From contig NZ_SJPO01000013.1 in NCBI RefSeq assembly GCF_007859935.1, forward strand, positions 1 through 64,000: a DNA stretch of 64,000 nucleotides, in the 5' to 3' direction. This document shows, one piece after another, positions 17,127-26,178 of this stretch (positions are counted from its first letter, which is position 1; each line of letters begins with the position of its first letter). The translations under genes were made by a program, and so were the position numbers. Source of the stretch: Posidoniimonas polymericola. GTDB lineage: Bacteria; Planctomycetota; Planctomycetia; Pirellulales; Lacipirellulaceae. Below the pieces are notes generated by a model. That model saw nothing but the letters and a program-made list of their open reading frames with translations, was not told where the DNA came from and searched no databases.

Positions 17127-17210
17127 CTGCGGAGCTGCGGAGCTGCGGAGCTGCGGAGCTGGGGAATTGGGGAATTGGGGAATTGGGGAATTGGGGAATT
17201 GGGGAATTGG
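17127..17210 (+). repeat. Two adjacent 8-bp tandem repeats, G-quadruplex-prone
   Basis: Four copies of CTGCGGAG (17127-17158) run into six copies of GGGGAATT (17161-17208). The second array contains six GGGG runs separated by AATT on the plus strand, a regular G-quadruplex pattern. It lies in the 139-bp spacer between the MBOAT stop and the GNAT start, so a change in copy number would not alter either protein but could affect their shared transcript. Confidence 0.9.
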
Positions 17211-17214
17211 CGGG

Positions 17215-18615
17215 CTAAAAGCGGAAGTATAGGAACGGGCTGGCCGAATCAAAGCGCAGGACGCACAGCACAAACACCAACGCAGCGGCGACGCCCGTCG
17301 TCGCGTTGAGCGGAAGCTTCATCCGCCACGCGTTGGGAGCGAACCAGGCGATCGACAGGAGCGTCGCGAGCAGAGCGGCCGCTTTTGCGCCTCCAACGGC
17401 CAGCACCGGCGCCGATTCGACGCCGTTCAGCCCCACCATCGCGGCCATGGTCGCCCAGGCATGGGTGAGCGTCTCGCACCGGAACAGGACCCAGCCGAAC
17501 ACCACCGCAACAAACGTGACGGCGGCCGCCGCGGGGTACGGGAGCCGCTTGGGGGACAGCGTTCGCCAAACCGCGGCGATCGCGAGCAGCACGCCGTGGT
17601 AGGCGCCCCACAGCACGAACGTCCAACCGGCGCCGTGCCACAGCCCGCCGAGGAGCATGACTACAAACAAGTTCCGTAGCGTGAGAACCAGCGCACCGCG
17701 GCTGCCTCCCAGCGGGATGAACAGGTAGTCCCGCAGCATCGTGGACAGGCTGATGTGCCACCTCCGCCAGAAGTCCTGGATCGAGTCCGCCTTGTAGGGC
17801 GAATCGAAGTTCTGGCAGAACTCGAAGCCGAGCATCCGGCCCAAGCCGACCGCCATGTTGCTGTATCCGGCGAAGTCGAAGTAGAGCTGACAGCTGTACC
17901 CCAGCATCGCGTACCAACCGGCGGCGAGCTGGAGCGTCTGGTGCGGGTCGAGCAAAGGATCAACCCGGCTGGCAATCACGTCGGCTAGCAGCAGCTTCTG
18001 GGCCAGTCCGACGACGAACATCCAGACCCCCGAAGCAAACTGCGCCGCGTCGAGCGGGCGGTCGATGCAGCGGAGTTGCTCGTCGATATCCGAGTACCGG
18101 ACGATCGGGCCGGCAATGAGCTGCGGGAACATCGAGACGTACGCCGCGAAGTGCAGCAGGCTGGCGGCCGGCTTCGCGTTGCCACGGTACAGATCGACCG
18201 AGTAGCTGATCGTCTGAAAAGTGTAGAACGAGATCCCTACTGGCAGGATCACCTGCGGGGTCGGGACCAGGCCGCCGTGGTGCACCCAATCGGCAATCGC
18301 GTTCCAGCTCTGCGCCGCGAAGCCTGCGTACTTGAAGACCGCAAGCAGCCCCAGATTGGACACAAGCGACAGCGTGAGCCAGAACCGCTTGGCGCGCAGC
18401 GTGCTTGCGAGCGCGATACGGTGGCCGGCGAAGTAGTCGATCAGCGTCGACAGCGCCATCAGCCCCAGGAAACGCCAGTCCCACCAGCCGTAGAACATAT
18501 AGCTCGCCGTGACCAGCAGCCCCAGCCGGGTAGCGCCGCCACGCGGCAGACTCCACCACAGCAACAGCGTGAGCGGCAGGAACGCGAAGACGAAGATGTA
18601 GCTATTGAACAGCAT
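17215..18615 (-). CDS. MBOAT-family O-acyltransferase (AlgI-like)
   Basis: 466 aa from the ATG at 18613-18615 (MLFNSYIFVFAFLPLTLLLWW), the usual start of AlgI/PatA-type proteins. Many membrane segments are visible. Family landmarks include GISFYTFQTISYSVDLYRG, FPQLIAGPIVRYSDI, DFWRRWHISLSTMLRDYLFIPLGGSRG and the putative catalytic histidine in GGLWHGAGWTFVLWGAYHG. It transfers acyl groups across the membrane to surface glycans together with an AlgJ/AlgX-like partner, here encoded by the overlapping upstream gene (14-bp overlap). Confidence 0.93.
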   Translation of the reverse strand: MLFNSYIFVFAFLPLTLLLWWSLPRGGATRLGLLVTASYMFYGWWDWRFLGLMALSTLIDYFAGHRIALASTLRAKRFWLTLSLVSNLGLLAVFKYAGFAAQSWNAIADWVHHGGLVPTPQVILPVGISFYTFQTISYSVDLYRGNAKPAASLLHFAAYVSMFPQLIAGPIVRYSDIDEQLRCIDRPLDAAQFASGVWMFVVGLAQKLLLADVIASRVDPLLDPHQTLQLAAGWYAMLGYSCQLYFDFAGYSNMAVGLGRMLGFEFCQNFDSPYKADSIQDFWRRWHISLSTMLRDYLFIPLGGSRGALVLTLRNLFVVMLLGGLWHGAGWTFVLWGAYHGVLLAIAAVWRTLSPKRLPYPAAAAVTFVAVVFGWVLFRCETLTHAWATMAAMVGLNGVESAPVLAVGGAKAAALLATLLSIAWFAPNAWRMKLPLNATTGVAAALVFVLCVLRFDSASPFLYFRF

Positions 18616-19636
18616 AGCGCTCGGCCTCCCCGCCGCTGAAGAGCGTCTCGACGAGCCGGGACGCGTTGGCAGAACGCAGGTGGACGGCGTCGTAGAAGGC
18701 CTCTGGGTCCCCACGGAAGGACGCCACTTCGGTAAGGTCGAGGAAGCGGCCGCGCGGGGGCAGCGTGCAGTCGAGCAGCGCGAACACGTCGGCCCGACGC
18801 CGCTCGTAGTGCTCAACGCCCCGCAGCTCGTCCAGCAGCTTTGGGTGGACCGGGGTCAGGAACACCGTGAGCCGCACCGCGTGAGACTCGCAGTAGTCCA
18901 TCAGGTCCCGCCACGCCAGCATCCGCATGAGGGACAGGCGGTCGTACCCCTGGTAGAGTCCGAGGTACACCTGACGGTCGTAGTTGAACGCGGTTCCCCA
19001 GTTGTAGTCGCCCTCGGCTAGCCGCTGGTCGCGTTCGGCGTAGACGATCGACCCATCAGGGGCGAAGAACTCTTCGTTCTCTGGGGCTCGGTGGCGGGCC
19101 GTGGCGTACAGCAGCCTCAGCGATCCGGTCGTCTGCCGCCACGACAACAACTCGCGGACCGGCTGCCAGCGGTCGCTGAGGGTCACGCACTCGGGCACCT
19201 CGCTCCGCAGTTCGGGCACGCGTAGCAGCTCGGGGTCGGGACCCACCCGGTCGGCAAATGCATCGACGTCGAGACCAATCACTAGCTCGCTCGGCGGCCT
19301 TCCATTGACCGATCCGTAACGCCGCACGAGCGCCAGGAAGTCTTCCGGACGACCGTAGTAGACGCCGGCGTTGTAGAACCTGGCGCCGGTCAGCGACTCC
19401 AGCTGCTCCGGCGAGACTTTGAGCACCCGCGAAGAACCCAGCACCAAGCCGCGGGCGGCGCCGGCCGCCTGAGCGATTGCCGTCGACTTCGCCCCGCGGG
19501 AAGTGAGCGTCAAGGGCGGCAGTCCGTGCGGTCCGTACTGATCGTAGGGGTCGATCCCCCAGTTCAACGCGGAAACCGCCAGGAACGCGGCGGTCACGGT
19601 CGCGGTGAACGCGATCAGGAAGCGTCGTGGGGACAT
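18602..19636 (-). CDS. AlgJ/DltD-like SGNH acyl-transfer partner
   Basis: 344 aa from the ATG at 19634-19636 (MSPRRFLIAFTATVTAAFLAVSALNW). An N-terminal membrane anchor (about residues 5-25) places the rest in the periplasm. SGNH-like features are LVLGSSRVLK (candidate serine), VIGLDVDAF, LTVFLTPVHP and the C-terminal D-x-x-H dyad in FYDAVHLRSANASRLVE. Such proteins complete the O-acylation begun by MBOAT proteins. The gene precedes and overlaps the MBOAT gene, which indicates a functional pair. Confidence 0.8.
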   Translation of the reverse strand: MSPRRFLIAFTATVTAAFLAVSALNWGIDPYDQYGPHGLPPLTLTSRGAKSTAIAQAAGAARGLVLGSSRVLKVSPEQLESLTGARFYNAGVYYGRPEDFLALVRRYGSVNGRPPSELVIGLDVDAFADRVGPDPELLRVPELRSEVPECVTLSDRWQPVRELLSWRQTTGSLRLLYATARHRAPENEEFFAPDGSIVYAERDQRLAEGDYNWGTAFNYDRQVYLGLYQGYDRLSLMRMLAWRDLMDYCESHAVRLTVFLTPVHPKLLDELRGVEHYERRRADVFALLDCTLPPRGRFLDLTEVASFRGDPEAFYDAVHLRSANASRLVETLFSGGEAERYAVQ

Positions 19637-19801
19637 GACTGCTAGTCGGAAAGGTGAGTCCCTACGGCATGAGACTGTGCCGTACGCGGGGTTAGCGAAG
19701 TCTAGCTCACCAATCCGCACCGGGCGGATGACCGAACCCCCTTACAACTGACGTATTGCGCACAGATGGTCGCCCGGCGATCCGCCGACCGCCATAGTCA
19801 A

Positions 19802-20140
19802 TCACTCGATCGAGGCGCCGAAGGCCGTCCAGTCTATTGGCCCGTAACGTTCGAGCTCCTCCGTGTTCGCGTCCGGCAGCTCGGCCAGTGCAACCCCTCT
19901 GTCGATCGCCGAAGGCGAGAGCCGCGGCCGCGACGCCTGCCGGTCGATCGAGCGGAACAGCTGGTAATTCTGCACCTCGATCTGCAGGGCGAGGATGCGC
20001 TCTCTTGCAGCCCGGCAAGTGCGGAACGCCGGGATGCTGCGGCGGAGCAGGAATTCGCTGATCGAAAAGCCGCCCTCGATTATCGTCTCACGCAGCTCGG
20101 CTGAGTCGGAGGTCTTCCCGCGATTTAGTGTCGAACCCAT
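19802..20140 (-). CDS. Hypothetical protein upstream of the acylation cluster
   Basis: 112 aa from the ATG at 20138-20140 (MGSTLNRGKTSDSAELRE); a TTG at 20212 could extend it. Third codon positions are mostly G or C, as in neighbouring genes, which supports real coding. Predicted mostly helical (RAARERILALQIEVQNYQLFRSI), with no signal peptide or known motif. It is separated by 165 bp from the AlgJ-like gene on the same strand. Confidence 0.5.
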   Translation of the reverse strand: MGSTLNRGKTSDSAELRETIIEGGFSISEFLLRRSIPAFRTCRAARERILALQIEVQNYQLFRSIDRQASRPRLSPSAIDRGVALAELPDANTEELERYGPIDWTAFGASIE

Positions 20141-20341
20141 TTTCTCGCTTGCGGTCCGAATGTTGTCGAAAAGAGCCAGTGAGCGCGGTCTGATAGAGGT
20201 ACCGCTCAACAAACAATGCCCGCGCTGCTGCGCGCCGGCGTCGGTTGCTGCTGCGCAACAGGCGGTCCGCAGGTCGCTGCTGGAGCACCGTTCTGATGCT
20301 CAGCAATTTGTCCCTCAGAACGGCTCCTCCGAGCCTACCGT

Positions 20342-20443
20342 GGGACAAAACCCGACGGCCTAAGAGGGGTGGCGGGGCATTTCAGACTGGTTTTTAAGGC
20401 TTTTTCGCCTGGGCGAGGGCAGGCACGCTCAGGGTTTTGTCCC
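20342..20443. repeat. 12-bp inverted repeat enclosing about 78 bp
   Basis: GGGACAAAACCC at 20342-20353 is the exact reverse complement of GGGTTTTGTCCC at 20432-20443. The enclosed 78 bp include a T-rich run and a small GC stem. It lies just beyond the 3' end of dnaE2 (stop at 20481), so it may serve as a transcription end for the mutasome operon or be a small relic element. Confidence 0.5.
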
Positions 20444-20480
20444 CTGTGCTGTGATTTCGGACTTTACGAGGGTCGGCGCG

Positions 20481-23400
20481 TTAGTGGAAGTCGCGTGAAG
20501 CAAACCGCAGGTCGTCGGCGTTGTCGGCACGGAGCGAAGAGAACGCCTCGAGGCGGCGGACCAGCAGGTGGATCACCCCCTCGGCGTGCTGCAGCTCGCC
20601 GTGGGCGATCCAGGCGTTGCTGCGGCGGGCGATTGAGTAGTAACGCTCCCACACGTGGGGCCGGATGATGAGGTTGGCGAGGCCGGTCTCGTCCTCGAGC
20701 GTGGCGAACGTGATCCCCTTGGCCGTGCCGGGCCGCTGCCGCAGCAGCACCAGGCCGGCCACGGCCACCCGGGCGCCGGAGCGAGTCTGCTGCAGCTCTT
20801 CGGCCGGCACGACCCGCCGCTTGGCGAGCTGCTCGCGGAAGAACGTCAGCGGGTGGGGCCGCAGCGACAACCCGAGCGATTGGTAGTCGGCCAGGGTCTG
20901 CTGGAGCGGGGTCGCCTGCGGCAGGCAGTCGATCAGCGGCTCGTCGTCGTCGAGGTCGTCGAACAGCGGGCGGGCGGCGCGGTCCGACTCCTGCGCGAGG
21001 GCGTGCCACTGCGCCTGGCGGCGGTCGACCCGCATCGAGCCAAACGCGTCGGCTGCCGCCAGGCACGACATCGCGCGGCGGTCGAGCTTGGCGCGGCGCT
21101 CGAGCTCGTGCTGCTTGGCGTAGGGTCCGGCCTGTCGGGCCTCGACCAGCCGCCGAGCGGCCGATTCCGACAACCCAGAAACCATCCGCAGACCAAGCCG
21201 CAGGGCGAGCGATTCGGCTTGCGGTTCTAGCGTGCAGTCGTAGTCACTGTAGTTCACATCCACCGGCAGCACCCCAACATCGTGCGCCCGCGCGTCCCTC
21301 ACTAGCTGCGAAGGAGAGTAGAACCCCATCGGCTGGCTGTTGAGCAGCGCAGCACAGAAGGCCGCGGGGTGCCAGCACTTCAGCCAGCACGAGGCGTACA
21401 CCAGCAACGCGAAGCTGGCCGCGTGGGACTCGGGGAAGCCGTACTCGCCGAAGCCCTGCAGCTGCCGGTAGCAACGCTCGGCGAACTGCTCGTCCAGCCC
21501 GTTGGCCCGCATGCCGTCCAGCAGCTTCTGGCGGTAGTGGTCGATCTTGCCGCCGGACCGCCAGGAGGCCATCGCACGGCGGAGCTGGTCGGCCTCGCCG
21601 GGGGTGAAGCCGGCGGCGACCTCGGCCAGCTTCATCGCCTGCTCCTGGAAGATCGGCACGCCGAGGGTCCGCTCGAGCACGGCGCGGATGGCGTCGTTGG
21701 GGTACGAGACCGGCTCCTCGCCGTTGCGTCGCTTGAGGTAGGGGTGGACCATGTCGCCCTGGATGGGGCCGGGCCGCACGATCGCGACCTCGATCACGAG
21801 GTCGTAGAACTTGCGGGGCCGCAGCCGGGGGAGCATGGTCATCTGGGCGCGGCTCTCGATCTGGAACACGCCCATCGTGTCGGCGCGGCAGATCATCTCG
21901 TAGACGGCGGGGTCCTCGGCCGGGATCGTGGCGAGCGTCCAGCGGCGGCCGGTGTGAAGAGCAATCAGATCAAACGCCTTGCGGATCGCGGTCAGCATGC
22001 CGAGCGCCAAGCAGTCGACCTTCAAGATGCCGAGCTCCTCGATGTCGTCCTTGTCCCACTGCACGATGGTGCGGTCGGCCATCGCGGCGTTTTCGATCGG
22101 GACCATCTCGCACAGCAGGCCGCGGGTCATCACCATCCCGCCGACGTGCTGCGAGAGGTGCCTGGGGAAGCCGACCAGCTGCTCAACAACCGACAGCAGC
22201 CGCGCCCCCAGCGGCGAAGCCGGGTCAACGCCGGCCTGGCGGAAACGGTCGGGCAGCTTGGCGTCGTACGCCCAGCCGTCGACCTGCTTGGCGAGCGCGT
22301 CGACCCGGTCGACCGACAACCCGAGCGCCTTGCCGGCGTCGCGGATCGCAGAACGAACACGGTAGGTGATGACCGTCGCGGCGAGCGCGGCCCGCTCCCG
22401 ACCGTACTTGGCGTAGACGTACTGGAGGACCTCCTCGCGGCGTTCGTGCTCCATGTCGACATCGATGTCGGGGGGCTCGTTGCGCTCGGCGCTGATGAAC
22501 CGCTCGAACAACAGTTCGCTGTGCTCGGGGTCGACCGAGGTCACGCCCAAGCAGTAGCAGACCGCCGAGTTGGCCGCCGAGCCGCGGCCCTGACAGAGGA
22601 TGCCCTGCGAACGGGCGAAGCGGACAATATCCCACACGGTCAGGAAGTAGGCCTCGTATTGCAGCTTGCCGATCAAGGTCAGCTCGTGCCGCAGCATCGC
22701 GTCGACCTTCGCGGGCACGCCGCCCGGGTACCGCTCGGCCGCGCCGCGCCAGGTGAGTTCATGCAGCCACTGCCGCTCAGACTTGCCGGCCGGCGTCAGC
22801 TCGGCGGGGTACTCGTAACGGAGCTCCGAAAGAGAGAACCCGCAGCGGTCGGCTACCTCGACCGAGCGGGCCAAGACCTCGGGTCGATCGCGGAACAGCC
22901 TTTCCAGCTCACGCCGGGAACGCAGATGCCGCTGGGCGTTGCCGAACAGCTCACGGCCGTCGGCCTCGGCGAGGGTCACGCCGTGGCGGATCGCGGTCAG
23001 CACGTCGTGCAGCGGCTGGCGGCGGGCGTCGTGGTAGTAGGTGTTGCCGACGGCGACCAGCGGGGCTTGCACGCGGCGGGCGAGCGCGTCGAATGCCGCC
23101 AGCCGGGCCCGGTCGTCGCCGTCGCGTTGCAGGTCAACCAGCAAGTAGCCGCGGTCGCCGAACGCCTCGCGGAACGCGGCCCAGTCGAAATAAAAGTCGG
23201 CGCCGTCCGGTGCGACGCCGGCCAGCAGGCCGTCGGCGTGCTGGTAGATGTCGCGGAGGGAGAGCTGGCACGTGCCCTTCTCGGCCCGCCGCCGGCCGAG
23301 CGTCAGCAGTTGGCACAGTCGGCCGTAGGCCGCGCGGTCGGGCGCCCACAGCACCAGCGGCGGCGCGTCGGCGGGGGTCACCTCGGCGCCAACGATCAGC

Positions 23401-23654
23401 TTGAGCGGGGTCGACTTAGCCGCGGCGTGCGCCCGCACGACGCCGCACAGGCTGTTGCGGTCGGTCACCGCCAGGGCCGCATAGCCGAGCTCTACCGCCC
23501 GGGCGACCAGCTCGTCAGGATGCGAGGCGCCCTCGAGGAACGAGAAGTTGGTGCGGCAACGCAGCTCGGCGTAGGGCGGCCCCTCGGGGTCGGCCAGCGG
23601 CGGCGGCGGCGCTGCCTCAACAGAACGCTTTGAGAACACAGGAGAATCAGGCAT
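20481..23654 (-). CDS. dnaE2: Error-prone DNA polymerase III alpha homologue
   Basis: 1057 aa, the usual length of DnaE2/ImuC. The N-terminal PHP domain begins YAELRCRTNFSFLEGASHPDELV. The polymerase core holds LCQGRGSAANSAVCYCLGVTSVDP and the catalytic acidic triad PDIDVDMEHERREEV. EVAIVRPGPIQGDMVHPYLKRR and the helix-hairpin-helix region GLSESAARRLVEARQ follow, and an OB-fold lies near the C-terminus (ARVAVAGLVLLRQRPGTAKG). It performs translesion synthesis and damage-induced mutagenesis with ImuA and ImuB. It starts one base after the imuB stop, so it is co-transcribed with imuB. Confidence 0.96.
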   Translation of the reverse strand: MPDSPVFSKRSVEAAPPPPLADPEGPPYAELRCRTNFSFLEGASHPDELVARAVELGYAALAVTDRNSLCGVVRAHAAAKSTPLKLIVGAEVTPADAPPLVLWAPDRAAYGRLCQLLTLGRRRAEKGTCQLSLRDIYQHADGLLAGVAPDGADFYFDWAAFREAFGDRGYLLVDLQRDGDDRARLAAFDALARRVQAPLVAVGNTYYHDARRQPLHDVLTAIRHGVTLAEADGRELFGNAQRHLRSRRELERLFRDRPEVLARSVEVADRCGFSLSELRYEYPAELTPAGKSERQWLHELTWRGAAERYPGGVPAKVDAMLRHELTLIGKLQYEAYFLTVWDIVRFARSQGILCQGRGSAANSAVCYCLGVTSVDPEHSELLFERFISAERNEPPDIDVDMEHERREEVLQYVYAKYGRERAALAATVITYRVRSAIRDAGKALGLSVDRVDALAKQVDGWAYDAKLPDRFRQAGVDPASPLGARLLSVVEQLVGFPRHLSQHVGGMVMTRGLLCEMVPIENAAMADRTIVQWDKDDIEELGILKVDCLALGMLTAIRKAFDLIALHTGRRWTLATIPAEDPAVYEMICRADTMGVFQIESRAQMTMLPRLRPRKFYDLVIEVAIVRPGPIQGDMVHPYLKRRNGEEPVSYPNDAIRAVLERTLGVPIFQEQAMKLAEVAAGFTPGEADQLRRAMASWRSGGKIDHYRQKLLDGMRANGLDEQFAERCYRQLQGFGEYGFPESHAASFALLVYASCWLKCWHPAAFCAALLNSQPMGFYSPSQLVRDARAHDVGVLPVDVNYSDYDCTLEPQAESLALRLGLRMVSGLSESAARRLVEARQAGPYAKQHELERRAKLDRRAMSCLAAADAFGSMRVDRRQAQWHALAQESDRAARPLFDDLDDDEPLIDCLPQATPLQQTLADYQSLGLSLRPHPLTFFREQLAKRRVVPAEELQQTRSGARVAVAGLVLLRQRPGTAKGITFATLEDETGLANLIIRPHVWERYYSIARRSNAWIAHGELQHAEGVIHLLVRRLEAFSSLRADNADDLRFASRDFH

Positions 23655-23655
23655 C

Positions 23656-25221
23656 TCAAGACAAGTCCCCCGCCAGCCGCCACCGGCGACTCCCGAGGTC
23701 CAGCAGCAGCCAGAACCGCCGGCCGTCGGCCAGCTTGACCCAGTAGGCGTCCCGCGCGAGGGGGCGGCCGCGCCACCAACCGGTCTCGATCCGCTCGGGC
23801 CCCCACACCACGGTCACCGGCTGCTGACCAGCCAGAGAAACCAAGCAGGGCGAGCCGTCCTGGTCGCAGTCGACACGGACCGAGAGCGGCCTCTGCCTCG
23901 GCAGCAGCGGCAGCCGGCGGGCCCGCTCGGCCTCGGCCGCGCTCAGCCGGAACGCGGCGCGGGGCAGGTCGATCGCCTCCAGGTAGTGGTAGGCGCGCAG
24001 CGGGTCGTGGCTCGAACGGCGTGCCGCGCGGCAGACCCGGGTCTGCCCCACGCGGGCGGCGAGGCGATTGACCAGCAGGTCGCGTTCGAAGCCGGCCGCC
24101 TCGCGGTGGTCCTCGAACAACAACTGCTGGCGGTGCTGCAGCAGCACCGCCTCGACGACATGAGCATTCACCTCAGCCACGGCGTCCTCGAAATGAAGCC
24201 CGTCCGAACGCAACGCGAACAACGCCTGCAGCTCTTGCTGCGAACAGGTCGCCCGCGAGAGTCGCAGGTCGACGGCAAAACGCCGGCCGGTGCTCTCGTG
24301 CGGCGTGTCGAACAGGTACTCGATCCGGACGTGCTTGGCGCCCTGCCGGGAGGCCGTCAGCCGCGACTCGAGCCTGGCCAGCAGCAACCCCACAATCGAT
24401 TCGAGCACCTCGGCGTTGGCGACCGGCGACTCGAAACGCCAGTCGGCGCGCAGCTCCTCCGGGGGCCGGACCGGGCGGAGCGGCTCGGGGGTCTCGCCCA
24501 GGAGTTGGGCCAACCGCTGGTTGACCGTCGGGCCAAAACGCGAGGGGAGGCTCGCGCGGGGGATCGCCAGAAGCTGGTCGAGCGTGCGGAGGTGAAACCC
24601 GGCCAGGCGGTCGAGCGTCTGCTCGTCCAGGCGAAGCGCGGCGACCGGCAGCCGGCGGGCCGCCTCGGCCGAACGCTCGTGGTCGACAACCGCGACCGCC
24701 GCCTCGCCGAAGCAGGCTGCGCCGAAAGACAAGCCGACCGTCGAGCCTACCGCTACCCGCGACTGCAGGCAACGCTCGGTCAGCCACCCCGCGACCGCGG
24801 CCGCCAGCCGCTGCTCGCCGGCGGCAGGCGAATCCCCCCACAACGGCCACATGCCGCTCACATCCATCAACAACGCCGACCGCGTCGCTTCATCGATCGC
24901 CACGATAGGGCTAAACCGATTGGCGTCTTCTGCGAGCTGCTCGAGCCGCCGCAGGTCTTCCTTCGGTTCGCTGACGAAGACCGCGAGCTTCTCGGGCCCG
25001 GCGATCGCCTCGGCCTCGGCGGTGCGCATGCCGGGCAGCACGCCCAGCTGCCTGGCCGCCGGGCAGCACGACGCCACCCGGTCGACTCCCCGCGACGACG
25101 CCGAGACCGCGATCGCCCGCTGCGGCTCCCCCCGTCCCGCACGCAGGGGCTGTCCCGCCCGCAGACGCTGCACGGGCCAGTCGGGCAGCCAGGCGGCGAG
25201 GATTCTTTGTTGGTTTGCCAT
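23656..25221 (-). CDS. imuB: ImuB, Y-family polymerase-like adaptor
   Basis: 521 aa. It opens QQRILAAWLPDWPVQRLRAG, where catalytic Y-family polymerases have an acidic residue; as in other ImuB proteins, the metal-binding acids are absent. Palm-like segments (LLMDVSGMWPLWGD) and finger/little-finger regions (RFGPTVNQRLAQLLGE) follow, and the C-terminus ends in a short domain typical of ImuB (WVKLADGRRFWLLLDLGSRRWRLAGDLS). ImuB is thought to bridge ImuC/DnaE2, ImuA and the sliding clamp. It sits between imuA (28-bp gap) and dnaE2 (1-bp gap). Confidence 0.93.
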   Translation of the reverse strand: MANQQRILAAWLPDWPVQRLRAGQPLRAGRGEPQRAIAVSASSRGVDRVASCCPAARQLGVLPGMRTAEAEAIAGPEKLAVFVSEPKEDLRRLEQLAEDANRFSPIVAIDEATRSALLMDVSGMWPLWGDSPAAGEQRLAAAVAGWLTERCLQSRVAVGSTVGLSFGAACFGEAAVAVVDHERSAEAARRLPVAALRLDEQTLDRLAGFHLRTLDQLLAIPRASLPSRFGPTVNQRLAQLLGETPEPLRPVRPPEELRADWRFESPVANAEVLESIVGLLLARLESRLTASRQGAKHVRIEYLFDTPHESTGRRFAVDLRLSRATCSQQELQALFALRSDGLHFEDAVAEVNAHVVEAVLLQHRQQLLFEDHREAAGFERDLLVNRLAARVGQTRVCRAARRSSHDPLRAYHYLEAIDLPRAAFRLSAAEAERARRLPLLPRQRPLSVRVDCDQDGSPCLVSLAGQQPVTVVWGPERIETGWWRGRPLARDAYWVKLADGRRFWLLLDLGSRRWRLAGDLS

Positions 25222-25249
25222 GACAACCCTCGTTCAACGCCCCACGCGT

Positions 25250-25933
25250 TCAGCTTATGTGCCCTGCCCGCCAATCAATCGTCAAGTTCCTTGGCTGTTC
25301 CAACGGCCCGTGCCGGCTGCGGGTCTGCTCGGCGCGGATGCGTATCACGTCGCTGCAACCGTCCTCTTGCGGAACAGGCACAAAATGAAACTGGTAATCC
25401 GCGCAGCAGGAGTCCGCCAACCGACGCGCCGGGCGCACCAGCGTGGCGAACGCGTGCCCCTCCTCCACGGCGAGCAACAACCGGCGGAACGGCTGCTGGG
25501 CGATCCGGTCAAGCACCGCCCAAACCGCGCCGACCGCCGGCGAGCGGAGCGACTGCTCGACGGCCGCCAACGCGTCGTTGGCCGTGTCGGGCAGGACTAC
25601 CAGCAGCCGGCTGGGGTCGACTCCCCAGGCGACGGCCGCGGGCGGGTAGAACTCGCGCGACGGGTCGACCACGACCAACTCGCCCTGCGACTTGCAGGCG
25701 AGCCGGCAGAGCCACAACGCAATCAGCCCCGCGCCGCTGCCAGGCTCCCCCAGGCAGTCCATCAGCACGCCGGGCCGCACCAGCTGAGGCAGCGGGGCCG
25801 CCGGCTCCAAGCGGGGCGCCGTCGGCTGTTCGCCACCGCCAACAATCAGTGGGTGGAGCTGCTTGAGCCCCGCTAAACGGGCCGCCGCGTCCATTGATGT
25901 CAGATCAGACGATGTCAGCTCAGGAGGCATCAT
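25250..25933 (-). CDS. imuA: ImuA, RecA-like mutasome protein
   Basis: 227 aa from the ATG at 25931-25933 (MPPELTSS is preceded by a further Met). The GTG at 25948 is a weaker alternative because it would lie at the edge of the SOS-type box. The RecA-like fold is seen in CLGEPGSGAGLIALWLCRLA (degenerate P-loop), GELVVVDPSREFYPPAAVAWGVDPSRLLVV and AVWAVLDRIAQQPFRRLLLAVEEGHAFATLVRP. This pattern is shared by ImuA and SulA-like proteins at the head of imuAB-dnaE2 cassettes. It is the first gene of the damage-inducible operon. Confidence 0.88.
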   Translation of the reverse strand: MMPPELTSSDLTSMDAAARLAGLKQLHPLIVGGGEQPTAPRLEPAAPLPQLVRPGVLMDCLGEPGSGAGLIALWLCRLACKSQGELVVVDPSREFYPPAAVAWGVDPSRLLVVLPDTANDALAAVEQSLRSPAVGAVWAVLDRIAQQPFRRLLLAVEEGHAFATLVRPARRLADSCCADYQFHFVPVPQEDGCSDVIRIRAEQTRSRHGPLEQPRNLTIDWRAGHIS

Positions 25934-25950
25934 GCCACGACAATACACAT

Positions 25951-25962
25951 GAACATGCGTTC
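25951..25962. promoter_or_regulatory. SOS (LexA) box candidate for imuA-imuB-dnaE2
   Basis: GAACATGCGTTC is a perfect GAAC-N4-GTTC palindrome (extended TGAAC...GTTCA), identical in core to the Gram-positive-type LexA box. It ends 17 bp upstream of the imuA ATG, within the expected promoter. The mutasome cassette is SOS-controlled in many bacteria, so LexA repression is the natural reading. Binding is inferred. Confidence 0.75.
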
Positions 25963-26178
25963 ACTCAATAGCTGTCCGGGGATTTTCCGGTCTGCCGCCG
26001 CACCAGCGGTGGTGGCAGCCAGGAAGGCACCTTGTTCGCCTGGAACTCAGCCCCAAAGCCCAAGCCTTTCCAGAGTGCCAAAGAAGCACGAGCAAACGCC
26101 TACGCCACCGGCCGGAAGCATTGGCACAACCTTTGCCTTAAGCACTGCGATCTCACACAAACGGATTCCAAGACCCGC

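Noticed and set aside
17127..17210. CRISPR-like array
   Set aside because: Units are 8 bp and contiguous, with no spacers and no cas genes.
17076..17273. N-terminal extension of the GNAT gene reading repeated IPQFPNSP
   Set aside because: It translates the 8-bp tandem array and precedes the natural domain start; the ATG at 17075 is preferred.
21369..23633. 754-codon open frame on the plus strand opposite dnaE2
   Set aside because: It is the antisense shadow of a GC-rich, clearly conserved dnaE2; its composition (Val, Gly, Arg, Ala, Leu rich) has no recognisable domain.
23986..25866. Long plus-strand frames opposite imuB/imuA
   Set aside because: Shadows of imuB and imuA caused by high GC at third codon positions; no family pattern.
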